A DNA stretch of 31,994 nt from Alphaproteobacteria bacterium (GTDB taxonomy: Bacteria; Pseudomonadota; Alphaproteobacteria; CAAHEQ01; UBA3637), in assembly GCA_017540065.1 (NCBI GenBank), contig JAFYBU010000081.1, positions 1 through 31,994 on the forward strand, in the 5' to 3' direction. Below the pieces are notes generated by a model, which ran no database searches, was not told the origin of the DNA, and saw only the letters and a list, made by a program, of their open reading frames with translations. How positions within the stretch are numbered: the first letter of the stretch is position 1; each line of letters begins with the position of its first letter. Below are positions 21,041 to 29,405 of this stretch, one piece after another. Both the position numbers and the translations under genes were made by a program.

Positions 21041-22147
21041 ATGTTGTGGGCTGTTTTGGGATTATTAGTGTTTGTTCTGATCTTGTGCGTTATTGTATTG
21101 GTGCGTTTAGCACAAATTTCAAAACCAGCGCCGACAAACGATTTAGAACGTTTGGAACGCATGATGCACGGAGACGCAAAAGATTTACGCCAAGAATTGG
21201 GACAAAATTTGATGAACTTTAACGAGGCTGTCCGAAAAGTTTTAGAAGAACGTTTGGAAACTATGCGTGCTACCGTGGATGAAAAATTACAAAATACTTT
21301 GAATCAACGCATCAGTTCGTCTTTTACACAAGTTTCCGAACGTTTGGAACAAGTCTATAAAGGATTGGGAGAAATGCAAAATTTAGCAACGGATGTGGGC
21401 GGATTAAAACGCGTTTTGACAAATGTAAAATCTCGAGGCACTTGGGGAGAAGTACAATTGGGAACTTTATTGGAACAAATCTTAAGTCCGGATCAATTCA
21501 TTAAAAATGCCCACATCAAAGAAGAAGGCGAAGTGGTGGAATATGCTATCAAATTACCGGCCGGTGATGTATTAGTACCGATTGATGCGAAATTCCCCAT
21601 TGAAGATTACGAACGTTTGTTGGCCGCCAGCGATTCGGGGGACAGTGAAGCTGTTGAAAAAGCCGGACAAGAATTAGAACGTCGCGTCAGAAGTGAGGCA
21701 AAAAAAATTCAAGAAAAATATGTATACCCCCCAAAAACAACGGACTTCGGGATTTTGTTTTTACCAACGGAAAGTTTATATGCCGAGGTAATGAAACGTC
21801 CGGGATTAGCGGCGGATATTCAAAATAAAAACCGAATTTGTATTGCGGGCCCCAGCACTTTAGGTGCATTTTTGAACAGTCTTCAAATGGGATTCAAAAC
21901 GTTAGCCATCCAAAAAAAATCCGGCGAAGTATGGCAAGTGCTCAATGAAGTGAAAACAGAATTTTTGAAATACGCTGATTGGGTGGAAGATGTAAAAAAG
22001 AAAATTGAACAAACACATAAAACATTAGATGCGGCTGAAACCAGAACACGTGCGGTCAGGCGTCGTTTGGAAAAAGTGGAAACTTTGGCCCCGACCAACA
22101 AAGATAATTTATTATCCGAAACATCAGAACAACTGATAAAGGAATAA
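21041..22147 (+). CDS. rmuC: DNA recombination protein RmuC
   Basis: A 368-residue protein: N-terminal membrane helix (residues 1-22, MLWAVLGLLVFVLILCVIVL), a coiled-coil segment (about 35-120) and the RmuC nuclease-fold domain. The domain shows RGTWGEVQLGTLLEQIL, then LPIDAKFPIEDY (seen as PIDAKFPIEDYERL) and DFGILFLPTESLYAEV. RmuC limits inversion at short repeats and acts as a predicted PD-(D/E)xK nuclease. The start 21041 is preferred since the upstream open frame lies in the divergent gene's region. AAAGGA precedes it. The next gene begins 3 bp after its stop, so both are probably co-transcribed. Confidence 0.95.
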   Translation: MLWAVLGLLVFVLILCVIVLVRLAQISKPAPTNDLERLERMMHGDAKDLRQELGQNLMNFNEAVRKVLEERLETMRATVDEKLQNTLNQRISSSFTQVSERLEQVYKGLGEMQNLATDVGGLKRVLTNVKSRGTWGEVQLGTLLEQILSPDQFIKNAHIKEEGEVVEYAIKLPAGDVLVPIDAKFPIEDYERLLAASDSGDSEAVEKAGQELERRVRSEAKKIQEKYVYPPKTTDFGILFLPTESLYAEVMKRPGLAADIQNKNRICIAGPSTLGAFLNSLQMGFKTLAIQKKSGEVWQVLNEVKTEFLKYADWVEDVKKKIEQTHKTLDAAETRTRAVRRRLEKVETLAPTNKDNLLSETSEQLIKE

Positions 22148-22150
22148 AAG

Positions 22151-22957
22151 ATGGATAAAATTTTATTTGATTATAATTTATTCAACAAAAGTGAGCGTAA
22201 AAAAATACCCGTCGAATTCAGAGAAATAGCCGACCTTACTCTGCATGCATTAGAACAAATCCAAAAACACAACCCTTCACTATATCAAGCAGCCATGGAA
22301 GGGGGAAAACCAGTAACAGAGTTGTGTTTATCCGGCCCGGATCCGAAACGTTTGGGACAAACTTTTGTCAAAGATGAAAATTCATTAAAGATCTTTTTAG
22401 AACCGATTAATTTATCCGAAAAAATTAAGGAATTAAAACCAAATGAAAAACTTACTTTTATAACTTATATACTGGCTCACGAAATGGCGCATGCCCGTCA
22501 AGAACAAAAAAATCATTTTTTGCAAAAATGGGGAACCGTGAATAAAAAAGAAATGGATGAAGCAGATTATGCACGCGAAATTGCCACAGAATCTGATGCT
22601 ACGGCGATTGGTATTACCACAGTGAAAAAAGCCGGCTTACCCGCATATGAAACATTAAAAGAATGGTTCAAAACAATTCATCCCCAATTAAAAACAACCC
22701 TTTCAATGAAAAATTATTCTGATATGGAAAGCACATTATTTGAAGAAGACCTAAAATTTCGGCTCTTTCATTTTGGTAAAAAAGCTCAAGAAAAAGGAAT
22801 CCGTGTGGGAATGTTTTCTGAAAACTTAATTGGCTCTGTTCAACATGGAGATATTCTGGAAAGATTCAATAATTCAACAATAAGACGGTTGATTTTATCT
22901 GAAAATAATCCCCGCAACAATCAAATTACAAAATCTAATTCGGAATCATCCCGTTAA
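22151..22957 (+). CDS. Putative soluble zincin metallopeptidase (HEMAH)
   Basis: A 268-residue protein without signal peptide. HEMAH (110-114) with a downstream Glu147 in IATESDATA fits the gluzincin pattern (HExxH plus Glu about 33 residues on). I recall the DUF6782 family of putative metallopeptidases having this shape, but the match is by eye. It lies 3 bp after rmuC with an independent weak AAAG site, so it is probably coupled. The 3' end overlaps hemY by 23 bases tail to tail. No known substrate, and the C-terminal about 110 residues are not recognised. Confidence 0.7.
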   Translation: MDKILFDYNLFNKSERKKIPVEFREIADLTLHALEQIQKHNPSLYQAAMEGGKPVTELCLSGPDPKRLGQTFVKDENSLKIFLEPINLSEKIKELKPNEKLTFITYILAHEMAHARQEQKNHFLQKWGTVNKKEMDEADYAREIATESDATAIGITTVKKAGLPAYETLKEWFKTIHPQLKTTLSMKNYSDMESTLFEEDLKFRLFHFGKKAQEKGIRVGMFSENLIGSVQHGDILERFNNSTIRRLILSENNPRNNQITKSNSESSR

Positions 22958-24113
22958 AAAGGTGGCAGGCAGGACAGACTGGTTCCCATTTGCCGGATTG
23001 GTGACCACAATGTGTACAAATCCAACCCGTTTTTTCTTGCAGATTCAAGGCCTTTTTTTCCCAATCAAGAGCTGCTTCTTCATGTTTCCACCCTTGGCGT
23101 TCCACTTTGGCCATCATCAAAGCCACTTGTTGTGTTAAGGGGAAATTTTCCAAATATTCTTCCAAAATATCTTTGGCCTTTGGGGCGTTTCCTGTTTCCA
23201 AATTCATATCTGCTAACGCCAATAACGAAAAACGATTCCCTTTATTTTGTTTCACCAAGGCCTTTACCGCTTTCATTTTTTCTTCATCTGTTTTACCTGA
23301 CAATGCCGATTTAAAAGCATTATAAATTTCTTGACAAGGCGTTTTTTTCCACGCCGCATTCAAAATCTTTAAGGCCTTTTCCGGGTTTTCTTTTGCTTTT
23401 GCTAATACAATCGGAGCCTGAGTATCATCTAATTTATAAGCTTTATCCACCTGCCCCATCATCATCAAACAACAGGCACGACTACGTTTATATTCAGATT
23501 TAGGCATCACTTTTTTCAACGTTTCTAAATACTGACAAGCTTGTTCCCAATCGCCTTCCATTAAAGACAGCTGAAAATAGGCCTGTTTCACCCATAAAAC
23601 CTGTCTTTGTTTTTCAGGCAAAGAATCCAACAAATTGCGCATTTCCGTTGTATTCCCCATTCCTTCGGCCATATTCAAAAAACCATATATCCCCCCTAAA
23701 ACCGTTGACGGGAAAGTCAACAATTTTTGATAAACTTCTTCGGAAGGTTGCAATAAGGATAAAATAACCCAATAAATCACTTCTTCTTTTTTGAAATGGT
23801 GTAAGGCTTGTTTTACCAAAAGAGGATATTGTTCCTTGTTTTGGTTAGCCAGCGCTTCTAAAACAGACGCCAAAAAAATCCGTTTTTGGTCTTGTTTGGA
23901 TTGTTGGCGCCATAACGAAAATTTACGGAATAAGCGAAACGGTAACAAAAGCAAGTTCCACAGCCAAACGATTCCCAATACCATTCCAACAAAAGTGAAA
24001 ACAGATAAATAAATTTGATAATTTCGGAAAGTAAGCGTTACAAAAAACGTTTCATTTGTAATAACAGCACCCAATCCCAACAAAGCACAAATCAGAAAAA
24101 AGCTCAAAATCAT
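22935..24113 (-). CDS. hemY: HemY-like TPR membrane protein with terminal zinc ribbon
   Basis: A 392-residue protein: two membrane helices (about 1-20 and 33-58), then about ten TPR-like helical repeats. The C-terminal zinc-ribbon-like motif has CTHC (366-369) and CPAC (380-383). This is the alphaproteobacterial HemY architecture: a heme-biosynthesis-associated protein of undefined biochemical role, not protoporphyrinogen oxidase despite the shared name. Its start overlaps the upstream gene by ATGA (24110-24113), with GGAAAGGGGG as ribosome binding site. It is the third gene of the minus-strand ppiD operon. The 3' end overlaps the convergent 22151 gene by 23 bases. Confidence 0.85.
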   Translation of the reverse strand: MILSFFLICALLGLGAVITNETFFVTLTFRNYQIYLSVFTFVGMVLGIVWLWNLLLLPFRLFRKFSLWRQQSKQDQKRIFLASVLEALANQNKEQYPLLVKQALHHFKKEEVIYWVILSLLQPSEEVYQKLLTFPSTVLGGIYGFLNMAEGMGNTTEMRNLLDSLPEKQRQVLWVKQAYFQLSLMEGDWEQACQYLETLKKVMPKSEYKRSRACCLMMMGQVDKAYKLDDTQAPIVLAKAKENPEKALKILNAAWKKTPCQEIYNAFKSALSGKTDEEKMKAVKALVKQNKGNRFSLLALADMNLETGNAPKAKDILEEYLENFPLTQQVALMMAKVERQGWKHEEAALDWEKKALNLQEKTGWICTHCGHQSGKWEPVCPACHLFNGMIPN

Positions 24114-24712
24114 TTTTCCCCCTTTCCTAAATCTTGTTTAAAGTCAAGTAATTGTGTTATTTCATTAAAAAGAGGCATGAAAAAAAGTTGCTGTGATGGA
24201 GATAAATCTTGCATTAAAGCAAGAACTTTTTCCAATTTTTTGTTATCGATGGCATTTTGAATCTTGTCCAGTTTATCCTGCAAGGTATGTCCTTGCGGAT
24301 TTGCGTTATGAATGTCCCACAAATAAATCGGAATCATTTTAACATACCGTATAACAAACCATTCTTCTTTTGCATTTTGATTTAACAGCAAGCTTTTTTT
24401 ATTCTGTCTGAAAATTTTCTTTAAATCATCCCAAACGGAAACAGAAGAAAGGCAATAAGTTGTCATTTCATTTTTTAATTTTTCCTGTTCCGGCGTTAAA
24501 AAGGGAAGACCGGATAAAAGAGCAAAATCGTCCCGACAAGATTCCCCGATCAAAAAATCTGCCCATGTGTAATTTATTTCCGGCGTATCAAAAATCACCT
24601 TTTGAACAACAGGTGCATCTTCTTGCAGTTCAATTTCCTGTGATAAAACTTCATTTGAAAACAGTATTCCGACACACAGAAAAAACTTAAAAAAAAGCTT
24701 CTTTTTCCCCAT
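24110..24712 (-). CDS. Short mitofilin/Mic60-like envelope protein (tentative)
   Basis: A 200-residue protein starting MGKKKLFFKFFLCVGILFS, a signal peptide or membrane anchor. In other Alphaproteobacteria the mitofilin-domain protein (COG4223, the Mic60 homologue) is encoded directly before hemY, as here. The C-terminal half fits the mitofilin pattern: SVWDDLKKIF, a conserved-type IRYVKM segment, then LQDKLDKIQNAIDNKKLEKVL and LSPSQQLFFMPLFNEITQLL. The long coiled coil of full-length Mic60 is missing, so this would be a reduced form. Recognition rests on gene order and a faint domain pattern and could be wrong. Translational coupling with hemY (ATGA) is certain. The GGGGGG before the ATG favours 24712 over 24727. 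Confidence 0.45.
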   Translation of the reverse strand: MGKKKLFFKFFLCVGILFSNEVLSQEIELQEDAPVVQKVIFDTPEINYTWADFLIGESCRDDFALLSGLPFLTPEQEKLKNEMTTYCLSSVSVWDDLKKIFRQNKKSLLLNQNAKEEWFVIRYVKMIPIYLWDIHNANPQGHTLQDKLDKIQNAIDNKKLEKVLALMQDLSPSQQLFFMPLFNEITQLLDFKQDLGKGEK

Positions 24713-24727
24713 TTTCCCCCCATTCAA

Positions 24728-24747
24728 AAGATTAAAAAATTAATCTT
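24728..24747 (-). other. A/T hairpin at the ppiD stop codon
   Basis: AAGATTAA (24728-24735) and TTAATCTT (24740-24747) form an 8-bp stem with an AAAA loop, covering the ppiD stop codon (24740-24742) just before the next gene. There are no GC pairs beyond two and no T-run, so it is not a standard terminator; it may only affect mRNA processing. Confidence 0.35.
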
Positions 24748-26197
24748 CTTGTTTATCGTAAATTGAAAAAGCTTTTTGGATCGCTTTTTGATGAACACTA
24801 ACAGGATACAATTCTGTGTAAGATTGTTGAACTGCTGCCAACAAATCAGCATTCCACATTTTTGCTGCTTCCACCAATTCTGCTTCCGTAGGCGCTTGCT
24901 TTGAAGGAATAATCTTTTTCACATACGCCACAAAAACACCCGTTTCTGTCGGTATGGAAACGACTTGTTCGGCACCCGTTTTTTGTTGCATTAAAACAGG
25001 AATAACGTTTTTCGGAAATTGCCCAGCATTTGTTTGAGAAACAATCCCGAAAACAGGCGTATATCCCGCCCATCCTTTTCCTTCTTTGACAGAAGTAAGC
25101 ACCTTATCCGCCGTTTTTGAAAGAGCAGATTTTTGTTGTTCCGTTTTCCAAAGTTGAACGACATCATTTTTAACCGAATCGAAACCTTTGTATCCTTGAG
25201 GAATAATCTTTTCAACACCGGCAACAATAAATCCACCTTCTACATCAACAAGTGTTGTCGTTTCCCCTTCTGCCAATCCGAAAGATTCTTCCAAAAGCAC
25301 TTTCAATTCTTTTTGTTCTTTTCCGTTTTTATCTTTACCGGAAGCATCAACCGTTACCAACGATCCTTCCTTTAATTTCAATTCGGAACAGGCTTCCTTT
25401 AAGGTCTTACCTGCGCCTAACAAATCTTCCAATTTACGAGAAGCGTCATACATTTTATCATAATTGTTTTCAAAACTGTCCGCCTTCAATGAAACAATTC
25501 GCAAAGTACGATATTCCGGGATACCGAATTCTTCCAGATATGCTTCATAATAATCCTTTAATTCTTGCAAAGTCGGTTCGGCAACGGAAATCATTTTCGG
25601 GGTCAACAAAACACCGACAATTTCTCTTGTTTCTTTTTGAGCCAAAACAGCCGCATTCATCAATTTTTGATTTTTAGGAACGGCAGCAGAAATTGTTCTG
25701 AGCAAATGTTGATTGGCCAATTCCGCACGCATTTGATGTGCAAATTCTGCTTGAGACATATTCATCCCTGACAGATAAGAGTAAAATAAATTTGCATCAA
25801 ATTTCCCCAAATTGTCTGCAAAAACAGGATTTTTTTCAATGTAATTACGAACCGCATTATCTGAAGCCGACAAGCCGATTCTGTCTTGGATTTTCGCATT
25901 TAATTCACGCAAAGTTAATTGTTGAACAACCTGATCCAATAAACCCGCTTGAATTGCTTGTTTAGGACTGATATACGCCCCTGTAATCCGTGTCATTTTA
26001 TTTCGTTCTTGGTCAAAAGTGTGTCCCAATTCTTGCATAGAAACTTCATTACCGGCAACTGAAAGAGCCGTATTATCGGATCCTGCCGTATTGGAAATAC
26101 CGCCCAACCCCCAAAAAACCATCATACTGGCCCCAAGTAAAAAGAATATTCCTTTGGCAATCCAACTGTTCCCGATTCTGTTAAAAAAGCTAATCAT
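24740..26197 (-). CDS. ppiD: Periplasmic folding chaperone PpiD-like (SurA N-domain)
   Basis: A 485-residue protein anchored by one N-terminal helix (about 13-33, WIAKGIFFLLGASMMVFWGL), with the rest periplasmic. The SurA N-like chaperone domain (residues 45-180, AGNEVSMQELGHTFDQERNKM and later NQHLLRTISAAV) precedes a parvulin-type region (about 205-360) and a C-terminal helical domain. E. coli PpiD is about 623 residues, so this copy is shorter and may be catalytically weak, as PpiD itself is. It sits at the SecYEG translocon exit and helps outer-membrane protein folding. The ATG follows GAAAGGAATTGAT. First gene of the operon with the mitofilin-like gene and hemY. Confidence 0.88.
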   Translation of the reverse strand: MISFFNRIGNSWIAKGIFFLLGASMMVFWGLGGISNTAGSDNTALSVAGNEVSMQELGHTFDQERNKMTRITGAYISPKQAIQAGLLDQVVQQLTLRELNAKIQDRIGLSASDNAVRNYIEKNPVFADNLGKFDANLFYSYLSGMNMSQAEFAHQMRAELANQHLLRTISAAVPKNQKLMNAAVLAQKETREIVGVLLTPKMISVAEPTLQELKDYYEAYLEEFGIPEYRTLRIVSLKADSFENNYDKMYDASRKLEDLLGAGKTLKEACSELKLKEGSLVTVDASGKDKNGKEQKELKVLLEESFGLAEGETTTLVDVEGGFIVAGVEKIIPQGYKGFDSVKNDVVQLWKTEQQKSALSKTADKVLTSVKEGKGWAGYTPVFGIVSQTNAGQFPKNVIPVLMQQKTGAEQVVSIPTETGVFVAYVKKIIPSKQAPTEAELVEAAKMWNADLLAAVQQSYTELYPVSVHQKAIQKAFSIYDKQED

Positions 26198-26223
26198 ATC
26201 AATTCCTTTCGTTCTTGTGTGAT

Positions 26224-26252
26224 ATTCTAGTCAAAAATACGTAATAAATCAA
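26224..26252 (-). promoter_or_regulatory. Promoter of the ppiD operon
   Basis: Minus strand TTGATT (26247-26252), 17-bp spacer, TAGAAT (26224-26229). The predicted leader is about 20 nt. Confidence 0.6.
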
Positions 26253-26289
26253 GCTTTTTTTTCATTCTTTAAAAGAGTGGGAAAAAGAC

Positions 26290-26318
26290 TTGCTTTTTGA
26301 CAAAAAGTATGCTAAATC
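26290..26318 (+). promoter_or_regulatory. Promoter of the glgB operon
   Basis: TTGCTT (26290-26295), 17-bp spacer, TAAATC (26313-26318) with an extended TG upstream. The start falls near 26325, just before AAAAGGGGG and the ATG at 26339. Confidence 0.5.
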
Positions 26319-26338
26319 TCTTTCCAAAAAGGGGGACA

Positions 26339-28540
26339 ATGTCAGCAATATCCGAAAAGGTTTTATACGGGTTACAAAACGGTTCATTGAAGGGTGATCC
26401 GTTTTCTGTTTTGGGTATGCACGAAGCGCTTTCCGGAAAAGGTTTATTCATCCGAACCATGCAACCCCAGGCAAAATCCGTAGAGGTTTTGGACAAAAAC
26501 AAAAAATCTTTGGGCAAAATGACTCTGATTATGGATGGTATCTTTCAATTGGATCTACCCAAACAAAAAGATTTTTTTGAATACGAATTCAAAATTACTT
26601 TGCCCGACAATTCTTCTTATGAAGTGGATGACCCTTACCGGTTTTTACCTGTATTAGGTGATATGGATTTATACCTGTTCGGGGAAGGGCAACACTGGGA
26701 AATTTATCAAAAATTGGGCGCACACCTTATAACACATCAGGGGGTGCAAGGTGTTTCATTTGCCGTTTGGGCCCCCAACGCATCCCGCGTTAGTGTTGTG
26801 GGCAGTTTTAATAATTGGGACGGCAGACGGCATTTAATGCGTCCCCGCGGTTCCAGCGGTATCTGGGAAATTTTTATCCCTGGCCTTCATGAATGGGATA
26901 TTTACAAATATGAATTGTTGGATAAAGACGGAAGATTGTTACCGTTAAAGGCAGATCCTTATGGTTTTGTCAGCGAGGTACGCCCTAAAACAGGCAGTTT
27001 GGTTTATGACATCAAAAGCTATACTTGGCATGATGAAAAATGGATGAAAAATCGGGCACAAAATACCAATTATCGCGAACAACCGATTTCCATTTACGAA
27101 GTCCATTTGGGATCTTGGCGTCGGAAAGAAAATAACAGATGGATGACCTATCTGGAAATGGCAAAAGAGTTACCTGAATATATAAAAGAAATGGGTTTTA
27201 CACACGTGGAATTTTTACCCGTTGCGGAATTTCCCTTTGACGGCAGTTGGGGATACCAAGAAACAGGATTATATGCCCCCACTAGCCGTTACGGAACCCC
27301 CGGCGACTTTCGATATTTAATTGATCAATTGCATCAAGCCGGCATTGGTGTTATTATGGATTGGGTACCTGCCCATTTTCCCAAAGATGCCTTCGGATTG
27401 GCTAATTTTGATGGAACTGCCCTTTATGAACACGCAGATCCGCGTAAAGGAGAACATAAAGATTGGGGAACAAAAATATACAATTACGGACGCAATGAAG
27501 TATCCAATTTTTTGTTAGCTAACGCTTTGTTTTGGATCCGGGAATATCATATTGACGGATTACGCGTGGATGCCGTAGCCAGCATGCGTTATTTGGATTA
27601 TTCACGCAAAGAAGGAGAATGGATCCCTAACCAATATGGTGGCCGAGAAAATTTGGAAGCAATCGCCCTTTTGCGTCAATTAAACGAACTGGTATATGGT
27701 GAAAATTCGGGGGCTGTTACCATTGCCGAAGAATCTACCGCATGGCCGATGGTATCACGTCCCACTTATTTAGGCGGATTAGGTTTCGGTTTCAAATGGA
27801 ATATGGGGTGGATGCACGACACACTGGATTATATGAAAGAAGATCCCGTCAATCGTAAGTATCATCAAAATGAACTGACTTTCAGTTTCTTGTATGCTTT
27901 TACCGAAAATTTTGTTTTACCTTTGTCGCATGATGAAGTCGTTCACGGCAAAGGGACAATTTTGGGACGAATGCCCGGAGATGAATGGCAAAGATTTACA
28001 AATTTACGTGCCTATTATGGTTACATGTTCATGCATCCCGGGAAAAAATTGCTTTTTATGGGACAAGAATGGGGTTCCACACGGGAATGGAATTTTGCAA
28101 GTTCTTTGGAATGGCATTTATTACAATACCCGGTTCACAGCGGAGTCCAAAACCTTATCAAAGAATTAAATACTTTTTATAAAACACATTCTCAACTGTA
28201 TTCATTGGATGCGGAAGGAAGCGGATTTGAATGGATTGACGGGGGAGATGTTGAAAATTCCTGTCTCACTTTTATCCGTAAAGATAAACAGGGAAATCAG
28301 TTAATCGTGGCTTGCAATTTTACACCTGTTCCCCGTTATAATTATCGAATAGGTGTGGAACAAAAAGGGGTGTATCAAGAAGTGTTCAATACGGATTTGA
28401 AACGCTTCAACGGGTCGGATACAAAAAATATCGGGGATCTTCAAACCGAAGAACCAGGATGGAACTTCCGCCCTTATGCCATCAGAGTCGTTTTACCGCC
28501 GTTAGCGGTTGTCGTATTTCAAATCAAGGATAAAAAATGA
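26339..28540 (+). CDS. glgB: 1,4-alpha-glucan (glycogen) branching enzyme GlgB
   Basis: A 733-residue GH13 enzyme that cuts an alpha-1,4 chain and re-attaches it as an alpha-1,6 branch. N-terminal modules (CBM48, residues about 115-220, HLMRPRGSSGIWEIF) precede the barrel. The catalytic residues match E. coli GlgB with a constant shift of six: Asp411 in GLRVDAVASM, Glu464 in IAEEST and Asp532 in SHDEVVHGKG. Full length. The start 26339 (MSAISEKV) follows AAAAGGGGGACA; the longer frame is unlikely. The stop overlaps the HD gene by ATGA. It forms a glycogen operon with the HD protein and glgX; glgA, glgC and glgP are not in the window. Confidence 0.97.
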   Translation: MSAISEKVLYGLQNGSLKGDPFSVLGMHEALSGKGLFIRTMQPQAKSVEVLDKNKKSLGKMTLIMDGIFQLDLPKQKDFFEYEFKITLPDNSSYEVDDPYRFLPVLGDMDLYLFGEGQHWEIYQKLGAHLITHQGVQGVSFAVWAPNASRVSVVGSFNNWDGRRHLMRPRGSSGIWEIFIPGLHEWDIYKYELLDKDGRLLPLKADPYGFVSEVRPKTGSLVYDIKSYTWHDEKWMKNRAQNTNYREQPISIYEVHLGSWRRKENNRWMTYLEMAKELPEYIKEMGFTHVEFLPVAEFPFDGSWGYQETGLYAPTSRYGTPGDFRYLIDQLHQAGIGVIMDWVPAHFPKDAFGLANFDGTALYEHADPRKGEHKDWGTKIYNYGRNEVSNFLLANALFWIREYHIDGLRVDAVASMRYLDYSRKEGEWIPNQYGGRENLEAIALLRQLNELVYGENSGAVTIAEESTAWPMVSRPTYLGGLGFGFKWNMGWMHDTLDYMKEDPVNRKYHQNELTFSFLYAFTENFVLPLSHDEVVHGKGTILGRMPGDEWQRFTNLRAYYGYMFMHPGKKLLFMGQEWGSTREWNFASSLEWHLLQYPVHSGVQNLIKELNTFYKTHSQLYSLDAEGSGFEWIDGGDVENSCLTFIRKDKQGNQLIVACNFTPVPRYNYRIGVEQKGVYQEVFNTDLKRFNGSDTKNIGDLQTEEPGWNFRPYAIRVVLPPLAVVVFQIKDKK

Positions 28541-29331
28541 AAATCAATTTAGATAATAAAATGGTTCGTTTTTTGGTTCAAGAATACGTAAATCAGATTT
28601 GTAATTATTCAACAGATAACGATTTGAATTACAATACCTATAAATTAATTCACACTTTTCAAGTTGTGGAAATGGCCCAAATTTTAATAGATAAAACACG
28701 TCCTGCTTTGTCGGAAAAAATGAAAAAACATATTTTGGATGCCGCCCTTTTGCATGATTTGGGACGTTGCCACGAATTCAAAAACGGAAAACGTTTGAAG
28801 GTAGATCACGGAAAAATCGGTGCAAAGTTAATCAAGAAGAATTTTCCCCAAATGAAAACAGAAGCATTGGCAACCCTTTTTCATAACAAACTGCCTTCCC
28901 GTAAAGATCCACAATCTTGCCAACCCGTTTTGGATTATGTCAGAGATGCAGACATGTTGGCCAATTTGAAATATCAATCGGATGATGCCAATATGTGGTT
29001 AGTTCGCATTCTGGACAGTGAAGACAAATCCTTTTTAACGCCTGTCATAGATAAGGAAATCTTTAATGCCGTAAAGGAAAATCGTCCTGTAAAGTGCAAC
29101 AAAATTAAGACACGAAATCTTTTAACAATGTGGCTGTGGGAATTGTGTTGGTTTTTTAATTTAAGAACGACCGTCGGTATAAATTATGCCAAAAAAGAGA
29201 AAATCTTCATCAAGTTTAAAAAAGTGATTATGAAGAAAATCGTTCCTTTAACAACTTTGAAACCGCGAAAACAAAAAGAATTAACCCAACAAATTCAAAC
29301 TGCATTTCCAGACAGTCTGTTTTTGAAATAA
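28537..29331 (+). CDS. HD-domain phosphohydrolase in the glycogen operon
   Basis: A 264-residue cytoplasmic protein with an HD metal-dependent phosphohydrolase domain: His39 (YKLIHTFQVV), His73-Asp74 (LLHDLGRCHEF), a further His116 (TLFHNKLP) and Asp137/139 (RDADMLANL). The set of ligands is complete enough for activity. The C-terminal 90 residues are basic with a WLWELCWFFNL stretch and unrecognised. It overlaps glgB (ATGA) and lies 74 bp ahead of glgX, so it is co-transcribed with glycogen genes. A nucleotide or (p)ppGpp/cyclic-dinucleotide-type substrate is possible but unknown. Confidence 0.8.
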   Translation: MKINLDNKMVRFLVQEYVNQICNYSTDNDLNYNTYKLIHTFQVVEMAQILIDKTRPALSEKMKKHILDAALLHDLGRCHEFKNGKRLKVDHGKIGAKLIKKNFPQMKTEALATLFHNKLPSRKDPQSCQPVLDYVRDADMLANLKYQSDDANMWLVRILDSEDKSFLTPVIDKEIFNAVKENRPVKCNKIKTRNLLTMWLWELCWFFNLRTTVGINYAKKEKIFIKFKKVIMKKIVPLTTLKPRKQKELTQQIQTAFPDSLFLK

Positions 29332-29405
29332 ATTTATTTTGTTTTTGAGATAATATTTCTTTCTTTTTTATCATTTTTATATTATATTAAGAAAAAGGGG
29401 AGAAA

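Noticed and set aside
22151..22957. Toxin or effector call for the HEMAH protein
   Set aside because: No secretion signal, immunity gene or toxin-like partner is visible; only the zincin motif is supported.
29332..29405. Strong internal promoter for glgX
   Set aside because: Only a weak TTCTTT-17-TATTAT match in a very A/T-rich gap; not listed as a feature.
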